Shown here: one piece after another, positions 7,546 through 16,064 of the stretch | Position numbering within the stretch: the stretch's first letter is position 1 | Layout: each line of letters starts with the position of its first letter | Source of the DNA: Novilysobacter_A longmucuonensis | Lineage (GTDB): Bacteria; Pseudomonadota; Gammaproteobacteria; Xanthomonadales; Xanthomonadaceae | DNA length: 64,000 nucleotides | Direction: 5' to 3' | Assembly (NCBI RefSeq): GCF_046600735.1 | Contig: NZ_JBJMAW010000007.1 | Location: 96,900 to 160,899 of the forward strand | Program-made: the position numbers and the translations under genes | The notes under the pieces: model-generated | Databases searched by the model: none | Told to the model about the DNA's origin: nothing | What the model saw: the letters and a program-made list of their open reading frames with translations, nothing else

Positions 7546-7989
7546 TCAGTCTTCCGGCCGCTGCTTCTTCAGACGGCCGAACCAGGTGAACACCGCAAAG
7601 TTGAGGATCGCCAGTACGATGGCGTGACCCCAGTAGCCGAAGCCGGCCGCGGCCCCGATCGCCCCGACCACCCAGATGCTCGCGGCCGACGCGGTGCCGG
7701 AGACATAGTCGTCGTGCTTGAGGATCGCGCCGCCGCCGACAAAACCAATCCCCGTCATCAGGCCCTGCATGATGCGGGCGGTGGCATCGGGGGCGTCGTC
7801 GCCGATGAACTCGCGCGCGATCAGCACGTATGCGCATGCGCCCACTGACACCAGCGGAAACGTGCGCACGCCCATGATGTTGCCGTGCCGCTCGCGGTTC
7901 CAGCCGATTGGAAACGCCAGAGCGAGCGCGCCGAGCAACGCGAGGTAGTCACTGAGGTGTTCCAGCAGGCCGCCGGTCGATATCGTCAT
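7546..7989 (-). CDS. MgtC/SapB family membrane protein
   Basis: A 147-residue protein with four to five hydrophobic helices. Family signatures are FPIGWNRERHGNIMGVRTFPLVSVGACAY in helices two and three and the GIGFVGGGAILKHDDYVSGTASAASIWVVGAIG block. It corresponds to the membrane domain of MgtC, without its long cytoplasmic C-terminal domain, so it is a SapB-type short member. MgtC in pathogens affects growth under low magnesium and modulates ATP synthase; short members are poorly studied. It lies 21 bases downstream of deaD on the same strand and may be co-transcribed with it. Confidence 0.9.
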   Translation of the reverse strand: MTISTGGLLEHLSDYLALLGALALAFPIGWNRERHGNIMGVRTFPLVSVGACAYVLIAREFIGDDAPDATARIMQGLMTGIGFVGGGAILKHDDYVSGTASAASIWVVGAIGAAAGFGYWGHAIVLAILNFAVFTWFGRLKKQRPED

Positions 7990-8010
7990 TGCGCCTCCAC
8001 TCCGGTGGGC

Positions 8011-9984
8011 TCAACGCGGCGCGCGCGGTTTGAAGGGCTTACGCGCACCGTCACCGTGCGGTTTACCGCCGTGCGGCTTGCCCCCGCGTGGCGCATGGCC
8101 CGGCTGCGGCCCGCGGCTTCGGCCACCGCTGGCGTCTGCGGCCTCGGCGTGGCGGATGCGCAGCGGCTGGCCGGCGACATAGACGCGCTTGAGGTGTTCC
8201 ATCAACTCGCGCGGCATGCCTTCGGGCAGGTCGACCAGACTGTAGTCGTCGCGGATGTCGATGCGGCCGATGTAGCGGCTTTCCAGGTCGGCCTCGTTGG
8301 CGATCGCCCCGACGATGTTGCCCGGCTGCACGCCGTGGGCGTGGCCGACCTCGATCCGGAAGGTCTCCATGCCTATGTCACCGACGCGCGGCGCGGCACG
8401 CTCGGGCGCGCGCGATGGCGCCGAAGCGTCGTCCTCGAACAGGGCCTCGCCCGCGTTCTGCTGCGCCCTGGGCGGGGTGAACTGCCGTTCGGCATGGCGC
8501 GGCGGCGGCGCATTGCGTTCGTCGAAGCTGCGTGGGCTTGAATCCCGGGGCGGGCGTGGAGCACGGGCCGCAGGTTCGCGGCCCTCGCGCGGGGCGGCGT
8601 CGCGCGTGCGGCTGTCCGGGAACGCGCGTCCTTCGCTGCGCTGCGGCCGCTCGGGCGGGGCGTCGATCAGCAGCGGCGTGTCCCCCTGCACCAGCTTGGC
8701 CAGCGCTGCGGCGATCTCGACCATCGGCACGTTGTGCTCGGTCTCGTAGCGCTCCACCAGCTCACGGAACGCGCCGAGGTCTTCGCCACGGGTCTCGGTG
8801 ATCCGGCCCAGGAAGCGCGCCACGCGCTGGTCGTTGACCGCCTCGACGCTGGGCAGCGACATCTGCTCGATCGGCTGCCGGGTGGCGCGTTCGATGGCGC
8901 GCAGCATGCCGCGCTCGCGCGGAGCGACGAACAGGATCGCCTCGCCCTTGCGGCCGGCACGGCCGGTGCGGCCAATGCGGTGCACGTAGCTTTCGGTGTC
9001 GTAGGGGATGTCGTAGTTGAGCACGTGGCTGATGCGGTCCACGTCCAGCCCGCGCGCAGCGACGTCGGTCGCCACCAGCACGTCGATCTTGCCGTCCTTG
9101 AGGTTCTGGATGGTCTTCTCGCGCTGCGCCTGCTGCACGTCGCCGTTGATCGCCGCGGCCGAGATGCCGCGCGCGGCCAGCTTGCCGGCCAGCTCGTCGG
9201 TGCCCAGCTTGGTCCGGGCGAACACGATCATCGCGTCGAACGGTTCGGCTTCCAGGATCCGGGTCAGTGCATCGAGCTTGTGCACGCCGCTGACCGCCCA
9301 GTAGCGCTGGCGGATGTTGGCCGCGGTGGTGGTGGTCGACTTGATCGCGATCTCGACCGGATTCTTGAGGTATGTCTGGGCGATGCGCCGGATCTGCTGC
9401 GGCATCGTCGCCGAGAACAGCGCGACCTGGCGCTCGGCCGGGGTCTTTTTGAGCACGGTTTCGACATCGTCGATGAAACCCATGCGCAGCATCTCGTCGG
9501 CTTCGTCCAGCACCAGGCAGCGCAATTCCGACAGGTCCAGCGAACCGCGCGTAAGGTGGTCGATCACCCGGCCGGGCGTACCGACGATGACCTGCACGCC
9601 GCGCTTGAGCGCATTAAGCTGCGGCGCATACCCCTGGCCGCCGTAGATCGGCAGCACGTGGAAGCCGGGCAGGTGCACCGCGTATTTCTGGAACGCCTCG
9701 GCTACCTGGATCGCCAGCTCGCGGGTCGGCGCCAGCACCAGCGCCTGCGGCTTGCGCCGCGTCGAATCGAGCTGGGCCAGGATCGGCAGCGCGAACGCGG
9801 CGGTCTTGCCGGTGCCGGTCTGGGCCTGGCCGAGCAGGTCGCGGCCTTCCAGCAGCGGTGGGATGGTGGCGGCCTGGATCGGCGAGGGCGACTCGTAGCC
9901 GACATCGGTCAGGGCGCGCAGCAGTGGTTCCGACAGCGCAAGATCGGTGAACTTGAAGGGGGGGGCGGGCGTCTCGGCGCTCAT
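8011..9984 (-). CDS. deaD: DEAD-box ATP-dependent RNA helicase DeaD/CsdA
   Basis: A 657-residue cytosolic RNA helicase. Core motifs appear in order: Q motif (FKFTDLALSEPLLRALTDVG), Walker A AQTGTGKT at 54-61, PTREL, TPGR, DEAD at 160-163, SAT at 191-193, the ATDVAARGLD motif and HRIGRTGR at 335-342. A dimerisation region follows, then an Arg/Pro-rich flexible segment, a DbpA-type RNA-binding fold at about 540-615 (DIGMETFRIEVGHAHGVQPG) and a basic Gly/His-rich tail. This layout distinguishes DeaD from RhlE and RhlB. The family unwinds RNA in ribosome assembly and mRNA turnover, especially in the cold. Upstream, the minus strand carries a TAGACT -10-like hexamer about 50 bases before the ATG. 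Confidence 0.95.
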   Translation of the reverse strand: MSAETPAPPFKFTDLALSEPLLRALTDVGYESPSPIQAATIPPLLEGRDLLGQAQTGTGKTAAFALPILAQLDSTRRKPQALVLAPTRELAIQVAEAFQKYAVHLPGFHVLPIYGGQGYAPQLNALKRGVQVIVGTPGRVIDHLTRGSLDLSELRCLVLDEADEMLRMGFIDDVETVLKKTPAERQVALFSATMPQQIRRIAQTYLKNPVEIAIKSTTTTAANIRQRYWAVSGVHKLDALTRILEAEPFDAMIVFARTKLGTDELAGKLAARGISAAAINGDVQQAQREKTIQNLKDGKIDVLVATDVAARGLDVDRISHVLNYDIPYDTESYVHRIGRTGRAGRKGEAILFVAPRERGMLRAIERATRQPIEQMSLPSVEAVNDQRVARFLGRITETRGEDLGAFRELVERYETEHNVPMVEIAAALAKLVQGDTPLLIDAPPERPQRSEGRAFPDSRTRDAAPREGREPAARAPRPPRDSSPRSFDERNAPPPRHAERQFTPPRAQQNAGEALFEDDASAPSRAPERAAPRVGDIGMETFRIEVGHAHGVQPGNIVGAIANEADLESRYIGRIDIRDDYSLVDLPEGMPRELMEHLKRVYVAGQPLRIRHAEAADASGGRSRGPQPGHAPRGGKPHGGKPHGDGARKPFKPRAPR

Positions 9985-10221
9985 CGCAGGTCTCGTTGAC
10001 GCCGGCGTGGGGCCGGTCGGGAAGACCGCATAGTCTAGCCGCCGGACCGGGTGCCGGCGTGATCGGAAGTGGCTTCAGCCGCCCGCGTGGAAAGACGCGC
10101 GGTGTTTCGCGACCGGTACAGCGCGCCCGGCTGCGCAAGGTCGCGGCTTGCGCCACTCCGGTATCGGGCTCGCTTCCATTGCGGTCGCCGGAGCGCGCTC
10201 GCGCCCGGCGATCCGGACCGA

Positions 10222-10380
10222 CTAGCCGCTGCCGACGGAGCTGCCCGGGGGTGCCGCGGGTTCCGGCCCAGTGGCCGTGTCCGCCTTGGCTGACTGTTTC
10301 TTCGCGAGCTTTTCTTCTTTCTTCTTCTTCTTGGCGATTTCGCGCTGTCGCTTCTCGAAATTGTAGTTCGGCTTCGCCAT
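10222..10380 (-). CDS. Small lysine-rich protein, 52 aa
   Basis: Starts MAKPNYNFEKRQREIAKKKK and is strongly basic in its first half (lysine and glutamate heptad-like pattern, likely helical), with an Ala/Pro/Ser tail. GGAG lies ten bases before the ATG, supporting the start at 10380; a longer frame upstream reads only Arg-rich sequence. I recall small proteins with this MAKPNYNFEKRQRE opening as conserved hypothetical proteins in proteobacteria; no function is established. The charge pattern suggests nucleic acid or ribosome contact, which is only inference. Confidence 0.75.
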   Translation of the reverse strand: MAKPNYNFEKRQREIAKKKKKEEKLAKKQSAKADTATGPEPAAPPGSSVGSG

Positions 10381-10570
10381 TGGGCACTTTCTCCTACGGG
10401 GGATGGCGCCCAGTCTAGGGCATGCGCCGCGACGGCGCCGCCGCATCACCCCGCGTGCAGGTCGCAGTCACTAGGCTGTGCAGCCCGATCGGCCCGGCTT
10501 TGCCCGTCTGCGCAAGGCGCGTCCCGGCTGAGTCTGCGCTTCAGTCCGATGGCATCTACAGGGAGCCGCC

Positions 10571-12151
10571 ATGCTGGAATTCGAGTTCGACAACCGTTTC
10601 ATCCGCGAATTGCCAGGCGACCCCGATGCCGGCCCCGGCATCAGACAGGTGCACGGCGCCGCGTGGTCGTCGGTGCAGCCGACGCCGGTCGAGGCGCCGC
10701 TGTTGTTTGCGCATTCGGCCGAGATGGCGGCGCGGCTCGGCATCGATGAAGCCGACGTGGCCACGCCCGAGTTCGCGCAGGTGTTCGGCGGCAATCGGCT
10801 GCTCGATGGGATGCAGCCGTACGCGGCGAACTACGGCGGCCACCAGTTCGGTCACTGGGCGGGGCAACTCGGCGACGGCCGCGCGATCACCCTGGGCGAG
10901 ACGATTGCACGCCCGAAAGGCGCTCCCGAAGGCGAGCGCTGGGAGCTGCAACTGAAGGGGGCGGGGCCGACACCGTACTCGCGCAGCGCCGATGGTCGCG
11001 CGGTGATGCGCTCCTCGATCCGCGAGTTCCTGTGCAGTGAGGCGATGCACCACCTCGGGGTGCCGACCACGCGTGCGCTGAGCCTGGTGGCGACCGGCGA
11101 GGCAGTGGTGCGCGACATGTTCTACGACGGCAACGCCAGGCCCGAACCCGGCGCGGTCGTGTGCCGGGTGGCGCCGTCGTTCATCCGCTTCGGCAACTTC
11201 GAGCTGCCGGCTTCCCGCGGGGAAGCCGCGCTGCTGCGGCAGCTGGTCGAGTTCACCATCGATCGGGACTTCCCGCACCTAGCAGGCGAGGGCGATGGCG
11301 AGGCGCTCTATGCCGCCTGGTTCGGCGAGGTCTGCGAGCGCACGGCGGTGCTGATGGGGCACTGGATGCGGGTGGGTTTCGTGCACGGGGTGATGAACAC
11401 CGACAACCTGTCGATACTCGGCCTGACCATCGACTACGGCCCCTACGGCTGGATCGACAACTACGACCCGGACTGGACTCCCAACACCACCGACGCGCAG
11501 AACCGGCGTTATCGATTTGCCCAACAGCCGGCGGTGGCGTACTGGAACCTGGGCCGCCTGGCCGGCGCGCTGTCGCCGCTGTTCGACGGAGTCGAGCGGT
11601 TGCAGGACGGGCTGAAGCGTTATGTCGATGCGTACACCGCGGCCGATCGCAGCAACACCGCGGGCAAGCTGGGGCTGGTCGAATGCACCGAGGGCGACCT
11701 GGCGCTGATGCAGGCCCTGCAGGACCTGCTGGTCGCAGCCGAGGCCGACATGACGATCTTCTTCCGCGCGCTGGCTGACGTGGACCTGTCGGCGCCGTCG
11801 CCCGCGCCCCTGCAGGAGGCGTTCTACGATGACGGCAAGCGGCGTGCGGCCGGGCCGCAGTTGCGCGAGTGGCTCGACCGCTACGCCGCCCGTGTCGCGC
11901 AGGACGCCTGGACGGCGCAACAGCGACGCCAGCGCATGCAGGCCAGCAACCCGCGTTACGTGTTGCGCAACTACCTGGCCCAGCAGGCGATCGACCGCGC
12001 CGAGCGCGGCGACCCCGGCGGGGTGGTCGAGCTGCTGGAGGTCATGCGCCGGCCCTACGAGGACCAACCGGGCCGCGAGGCCTATGCGCAGCGACGGCCC
12101 GATTGGGCGCGGTCGCGGGCGGGGTGCTCGATGCTGTCGTGCAGTTCCTAG
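10571..12151 (+). CDS. selO: Protein adenylyltransferase SelO (YdiU family)
   Basis: A 526-residue member of the SelO pseudokinase family, which transfers AMP from ATP to Ser, Thr or Tyr of target proteins, a process tied to oxidative stress responses. Signatures are YAANYGGHQFGHWAGQLGDGRA, ELQLKGAGPTPYSRSADGRA with the ATP-contacting lysine, VMRSSIREFL, and the inverted active site segment HGVMNTDNLSILG. The C-terminus ends LSCSS; eukaryotic SelO carries selenocysteine in this terminal motif, and here it is plain cysteine, as expected in bacteria. GGGAG lies five bases before the ATG. Length is slightly above the E. coli enzyme. It is a single-gene unit. Confidence 0.95.
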   Translation: MLEFEFDNRFIRELPGDPDAGPGIRQVHGAAWSSVQPTPVEAPLLFAHSAEMAARLGIDEADVATPEFAQVFGGNRLLDGMQPYAANYGGHQFGHWAGQLGDGRAITLGETIARPKGAPEGERWELQLKGAGPTPYSRSADGRAVMRSSIREFLCSEAMHHLGVPTTRALSLVATGEAVVRDMFYDGNARPEPGAVVCRVAPSFIRFGNFELPASRGEAALLRQLVEFTIDRDFPHLAGEGDGEALYAAWFGEVCERTAVLMGHWMRVGFVHGVMNTDNLSILGLTIDYGPYGWIDNYDPDWTPNTTDAQNRRYRFAQQPAVAYWNLGRLAGALSPLFDGVERLQDGLKRYVDAYTAADRSNTAGKLGLVECTEGDLALMQALQDLLVAAEADMTIFFRALADVDLSAPSPAPLQEAFYDDGKRRAAGPQLREWLDRYAARVAQDAWTAQQRRQRMQASNPRYVLRNYLAQQAIDRAERGDPGGVVELLEVMRRPYEDQPGREAYAQRRPDWARSRAGCSMLSCSS

Positions 12152-12170
12152 CTATGGCACCGGCTGTGGC

Positions 12171-12278
12171 GTGGAGCCGAGTTCGCTCGGTTGCCTCGTT
12201 CCCTGGTAGAGCCGAGCTTGCTCGGCTGCTGTTCTCGGCATTCCGGTGAAAGGCAAGCGGAGCAAGCTCCGTTCTACG
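12171..12278. repeat. Inverted repeat family E (GCCGAGCTTGCTCGGC)
   Basis: Three related hairpins follow each other downstream of selO: an imperfect GAGCCGAGTTCGCTCGG, a perfect GCCGAGCTTGCTCGGC with flanking GTAGA, and GCGGAGCAAGCTCCGTTC ending in CTAC. The outer ends GTAGA and TCTAC make one larger inverted unit. This is distinct from the family A element. Confidence 0.7.
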
Positions 12279-12383
12279 GCAGGCGCGGTCCTTCCTTCGT
12301 ATGTCGTGTAGAGGCTCGAAATGCCGGATTACCCCGCGTTCACCCTCGGCGCGGAATGCTGTCGGTATCCGAGGAGCATGAGC

Positions 12384-13163
12384 ATGCACATGACCATCAT
12401 CCGCGCTGCCCGAATCCTGCACCACGTGATCCCCACCCGTTCCGCCGCAGCACGTCCGCGCCTGTGGCTTGCGGCCGCCGCGCTGGCGTTGCTCGCTGGT
12501 TGCGCCACCGGCATCGGCGGCTTTCCCGGTGGGCAGCAGTACCCCGGTGCGTCCGGCCCCGGCTACGGCGCCAACGCGCTGGTCGGCACCGTGGAGCGCG
12601 TCGATGCCAGCTACGACCGGATCCTGCTGACTGCGCAGCCGTCGCAATACCAGCGTGGCTCGCGGGTGGAGGTGTACTTCGACCAGCGCACCTCGCTGTA
12701 CTACCAGGGCCGCCAGCACCCGGTCGCGGGACTGGAACGCGGCGATGTGATCCGCGTCGATGCCACGCAATCGCGCGGACGCCTGTGGGCGCGCAGCATC
12801 GAGGTCGTGCACAACGTCCGCGACGGCTATCGCGGTGGCTCCGGCCGTGGCGACCACTATGGCCCCGGCCACGGCGGGCAGTACGGTAACCAGTTGCAGG
12901 GCACCGTCGGCTACGTCGACCCGCGCGCACGCGTGATCGAACTCGAGGCGGGTGGCGGTTACGGTCGTGACTATTCCGGCCGTCATGGAGATCGCGCGCG
13001 GGTGCGTTACGACCGCAACACCACGGTCGAGTACCGCGGCCGCCGCTACCGGCCGGAGAACCTCGAACGCGGCGATCTCATCCGCATCCAGGTGCGGCGC
13101 TGGGGCAACGACTGGCTGGCGGAGCACATCCGGGTCGAACGCAGCGTGCGGGAGCGTTGGTAG
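12384..13163 (+). CDS. Lipoprotein with two DUF5666-like repeat units
   Basis: A 259-residue protein with a long basic N-terminus and a lipoprotein signal ending LLAGC (Cys near residue 40). The mature part holds two similar ~70-residue units, each of the form GTVxxVDxxxxxIxL...VxYDxxTxxxYxGRxxxxxxLERGDxIRI (YFDQRTSLYYQGRQHPVAGL and YDRNTTVEYRGRRYRPENL), joined by a Gly/His/Tyr-rich linker. The pattern resembles DUF5666-type small beta domains, whose role is unknown. I start at the ATG at 12384 because GAGGAG lies seven bases before it; in-frame ATGs at 12378 and 12390 are alternatives. It is probably anchored in the outer membrane. Confidence 0.8.
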   Translation: MHMTIIRAARILHHVIPTRSAAARPRLWLAAAALALLAGCATGIGGFPGGQQYPGASGPGYGANALVGTVERVDASYDRILLTAQPSQYQRGSRVEVYFDQRTSLYYQGRQHPVAGLERGDVIRVDATQSRGRLWARSIEVVHNVRDGYRGGSGRGDHYGPGHGGQYGNQLQGTVGYVDPRARVIELEAGGGYGRDYSGRHGDRARVRYDRNTTVEYRGRRYRPENLERGDLIRIQVRRWGNDWLAEHIRVERSVRERW

Positions 13164-13189
13164 ACGCTGAGGGCGGGCTTCATTCGGTC

Positions 13190-13326
13190 GTGGGAGCGGC
13201 TTCAGACGCGACCGGTACGCCGGGTTCGCGTGGAACATGGACGGTGCTGTTGCCGGGAGAAGCGGTGGTCGGCTACCGCTTCTTTTCGAGAAACCGATTC
13301 TGGTTCGCGGCTGAAGCCGCTCCTAC
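13190..13326. repeat. REP-like inverted repeat (family A), long spacer
   Basis: A slightly mutated left arm (GGAGCGGCTTCAGACGCGA) and an intact right arm (GCGGCTGAAGCCGCTCC) are about 95 bases apart instead of the usual 30, so extra sequence may have entered the loop. It follows the stop of the DUF5666-like lipoprotein gene. Confidence 0.75.
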
Positions 13327-13404
13327 ACACCTGCACAAAGGGCAGCCCACCGGCCGAGGCGGCCGGTGGCGCTGGACGAGGCGCCGGCGGCGCGGCGGCG
13401 GCGG

Positions 13405-13521
13405 TCAGATCGGTGCGAACGGCTTGGCGGCCTTCTTCTCGCTCTTATCGGCGCGCTTTTCCTTCATGGTCTTGGCCGGCTTCTTTTTCTGTTCCTTCTT
13501 GCGGTCCATCCCCTTGCTCAT
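13405..13521 (-). CDS. Small lysine-rich protein, 38 aa
   Basis: Starts MSKGMDRKKEQKKKPAKTMK and is almost entirely charged, with about 14 lysines, ending KPFAPI. A GAGG motif eight bases before the ATG at 13521 supports this start; the longer frame upstream is low-quality sequence. It has no recognised domain. Short Lys/Glu-rich proteins of this type are found as conserved hypotheticals in related bacteria as far as I recall. Function unknown. Confidence 0.7.
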   Translation of the reverse strand: MSKGMDRKKEQKKKPAKTMKEKRADKSEKKAAKPFAPI

Positions 13522-13633
13522 GATCGTGTCCTCGCGGTGCGATGGAGGCCGTGGGCGGAATGCCACGGCAGGTGACCAGTATGCGCCTGCAAACGCGGGT
13601 TGAAGCGCCGGCGGCGAGACGCCGGATACGCAA

Positions 13634-13659
13634 ACGGCCGGAGCCTGGGCCCCGGCCGT
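13634..13659 (-). terminator. Stem-loop downstream of S8 peptidase gene
   Basis: ACGGCCGG and CCGGCCGT form a perfect 8-bp stem around a 10-base loop, 25 bases after the peptidase stop codon. On the minus strand it is followed by TTTGCG, a short T run, so termination is plausible but weak. Confidence 0.6.
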
Positions 13660-13683
13660 CTGCGACATGCGCCTTGGTTCAGG

Positions 13684-15780
13684 TCAGTCCGCGGTCACCA
13701 CCGCGCGGGTCTGGGTGCTGACCAGGGTGTAGTTGGCAACCACGGTGGCGAAGCCGGTGACCTGGTAGGTGTAGGTGCCCGGCTCGCTCACCGCGAACTC
13801 GAGCAGCTCCGGGTTGTCCAGGGTGGCCGCCGAGGCGACCTGCTGGCCCTGCGGATCGAGCAGGTACAGGTCGATGTCCACGCCACCGTCCCAGCTCAGG
13901 TGCGCCTTGATCGTGGTGACGTCCTGACCAACCTCGAACGGGATTTCCTGGATCTCCAGGTTCTCGACCGACGGCCCTATGGTGCCGGTGAAGGTTTCGG
14001 ACTCCTCCACCAGTTCGACGTTGCTCGCGAACAGTTGCCCGTCGACCAGCGCGCCGTCGAAGTAGGTCGATCCCTCCACGCCGCGCAGCTCGACCTGGTG
14101 CAGCCCGGCGGACAGGCCGTTCAGAGCGAAGCTGCCGTTGAAATCGCTGGTCGCGCTGTAGAAGCTGATCCGGCCACGCGCGATGCCATCGACGTAGACA
14201 TCGGCCACGCCGCCCTTGCTGTCGCGCGGGTACTGAAGCTGGAACGCCTTGCCCTGGAACGACAGGTTCAGGCGGGGCACCGACTTCTTGCTGACGCTGG
14301 CCCTCATGTAGCTGCCGTCGCTGGCGCCATCGGCGTTCACTGCCTGCCAACGGCCGCTGTAGGCCAGCTTGCCGTCGCTGTCGCTGATCGTGTTCCACTC
14401 GCCCTGGCTCGACCACGCGGTGTCGCCGTCGAGGAAGCGCTGGCGCTCGCCTTCGGTGCGCGAAGCCAGGTCCACCGCGGCCAGCACGTCGACATAGCCG
14501 CCGCCGACCACGTGGTAGGGGTGCTCCGGCATCGGGGTGGCGGTCTCCATCAGGATCTGCTCGATCTGGTCCGGGGACAGGTCGGGGTTGGCCTCCAGCA
14601 GCAGCGCGGCGGTGCCGGCGATGAACGGCGTGGCCATGCTGGTGCCGCTGATGCAGTGGTAGTACGTGGTGTAGCTGGGGTAGTCGGCATTCACCACCGG
14701 GCCGAGGGCGCCGATCACGGTCCCCGGCGCGCGGGTCGAGCAGATGCTCGAGCCTGGGGCGACCACGTCGATGTGCTTGTAAGTGTCGCCCTCAAGACCG
14801 CGGCTGGAGAAACCCGACAGCTCGCCGGCCTTGGTGCCGGAGCCGACGTTGATCACCCAGGGCACGATCGCATAGGGGTTGAGCGTGTCCTCGTCGGGGC
14901 CGTCGTTGCCGGCTGCGAACGACACCACCATGCCGCGCCGATAGGCTTCGTAGCTGGCCTTGTTGATGGGGTTGTTGGGGTCGTAGACGCTGTTGGAGCT
15001 GCCCCAGGAGTTGGTGATGATGTCGATCCCGTAGCGCTCCTGGTTGTTGAGCGCGTAGTCGAAGCCCATCAGCGCGTACAGGATGCTCAAGCCCTCGCCG
15101 GCACCGATGCCGACCAGGTCCGCGCCCGGCGCGATGCCGTCGTAATAGCGTGCGCGGCGGGTGTCGTTCAGCGACGCCTCGCCGGTGCCGCCGACGGTGC
15201 CGGCGACGTGGGTGCCGTGGCCGCTGCTGGTGTCGGTGTTGGATTGGTTTTCCACCACGGCCGAGGCGCCGACCAGGTCCAGGTCGCCGATCAGCTTGAC
15301 GTTCTGCACGGTCTTGCTGCCGAACTGCAGGTCGGGGTGATTGGCGTCCACGCCCGAATCGAGCACCGCCACGGTGACGCCCTTACCGGTCAGGCCGATG
15401 TTGTCCTGGACCTTGTGGCCGTTGGTGATCTCGCCGGCCTCGTAGTTGAAGTAATCCAGCGGGGCATCGAAATAGATGCTCTCCACTCCGTCCCAGGTCG
15501 CGACCTCGCGCACCTGCGCGCTGGTCAGCAGCGCGCCGGCCATCGGCAGCTGCTGCATCGGGTGCACGCTGGCGGTCAGCTCGAGCAGGCGGTCGGCCTG
15601 GCCCATGTCGCTGAAGGTGACGACCACGCGGTGGGTCGGTTCGCTGTCGAGCCGTTGTTGCAGATCGCCGGAGATCAGCGCATCGGCGCTGGCGCCGAAA
15701 GACAACAGCAGGCCGGTGGCGACAGCCAGGCCGAGCACGGTGCGGTTACGTGACGCGCGGGTGCGTGGGAAGGTGTTCAT
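13684..15780 (-). CDS. Secreted S8 family subtilisin-like serine peptidase
   Basis: A 698-residue exported peptidase. A Sec signal peptide ends near SFGASADA (residue ~33), followed by an inhibitor-like propeptide and a subtilase domain at about 125-420. The catalytic triad is visible: Asp141 in VAVLDSGVD, His188 in SGHGTHVAG and Ser381 in GTSMATP; the oxyanion Asn is in SFAAGNDGP. After the catalytic domain lie beta-rich segments, including a region with VDIDLYLLDPQGQQVASA near the C-terminus, typical of pre-peptidase or PKD-like domains that help secretion or substrate binding. Such enzymes digest extracellular protein, consistent with a predatory or saprophytic lifestyle. AAGGG precedes the ATG. 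Confidence 0.94.
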   Translation of the reverse strand: MNTFPRTRASRNRTVLGLAVATGLLLSFGASADALISGDLQQRLDSEPTHRVVVTFSDMGQADRLLELTASVHPMQQLPMAGALLTSAQVREVATWDGVESIYFDAPLDYFNYEAGEITNGHKVQDNIGLTGKGVTVAVLDSGVDANHPDLQFGSKTVQNVKLIGDLDLVGASAVVENQSNTDTSSGHGTHVAGTVGGTGEASLNDTRRARYYDGIAPGADLVGIGAGEGLSILYALMGFDYALNNQERYGIDIITNSWGSSNSVYDPNNPINKASYEAYRRGMVVSFAAGNDGPDEDTLNPYAIVPWVINVGSGTKAGELSGFSSRGLEGDTYKHIDVVAPGSSICSTRAPGTVIGALGPVVNADYPSYTTYYHCISGTSMATPFIAGTAALLLEANPDLSPDQIEQILMETATPMPEHPYHVVGGGYVDVLAAVDLASRTEGERQRFLDGDTAWSSQGEWNTISDSDGKLAYSGRWQAVNADGASDGSYMRASVSKKSVPRLNLSFQGKAFQLQYPRDSKGGVADVYVDGIARGRISFYSATSDFNGSFALNGLSAGLHQVELRGVEGSTYFDGALVDGQLFASNVELVEESETFTGTIGPSVENLEIQEIPFEVGQDVTTIKAHLSWDGGVDIDLYLLDPQGQQVASAATLDNPELLEFAVSEPGTYTYQVTGFATVVANYTLVSTQTRAVVTAD

Positions 15781-15848
15781 GGCAGCCCTTCGAGGGTGGA
15801 GGTCCGATCACTATGGGAACCCGCGAGCTGCCGCACCATCCGGGTTTA

Positions 15849-15876
15849 CCCCCGCGTCGCGTGGGGGAAAACCCCC
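15849..15876. other. Competing C5/G5 hairpins upstream of the peptidase gene
   Basis: CCCCC at 15849-15853, GGGGG at 15863-15867 and CCCCC at 15872-15876 are arranged so the G run can pair with either C run, the second with an AAAA loop. They lie about 70-95 bases before the peptidase start, in its leader or promoter region. A switch-like role is only a suggestion. Confidence 0.35.
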
Positions 15877-16052
15877 GTGCGCCGCGGTACGGGGCAATGA
15901 GCGGGGGCGCCGGGTTCAAACGGTCACGTGGCGTGACGACGGCGTGTCGAAACACGCAGCGATCGGGGCTCCTGGGAGCTGCCGATCCCAGGGGGCGTGG
16001 CGGAACTGCACGCGGAGTGAGCCGGACTCGCGGGCTGAACCTCGCTGCCCCG

Positions 16053-16058
16053 TAGAAT
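16053..16058 (+). promoter_or_regulatory. -10 element of a likely leaderless uup transcript
   Basis: TAGAAT ends six bases before the ATG of uup. If transcription starts about seven bases after the -10, the first transcribed base is the A of the start codon, so the mRNA would have no leader. There is no purine-rich ribosome binding site in the gap. Confidence 0.55.
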
Positions 16059-16064
16059 GGGCGG

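Noticed and set aside
13600..15753. A 717-codon open frame on the plus strand opposite the S8 peptidase
   Set aside because: It is an antisense shadow in GC-rich DNA; the opposite strand encodes a peptidase with signal peptide and full catalytic triad, while this frame is His/Arg/Gly/Val-rich without domains.
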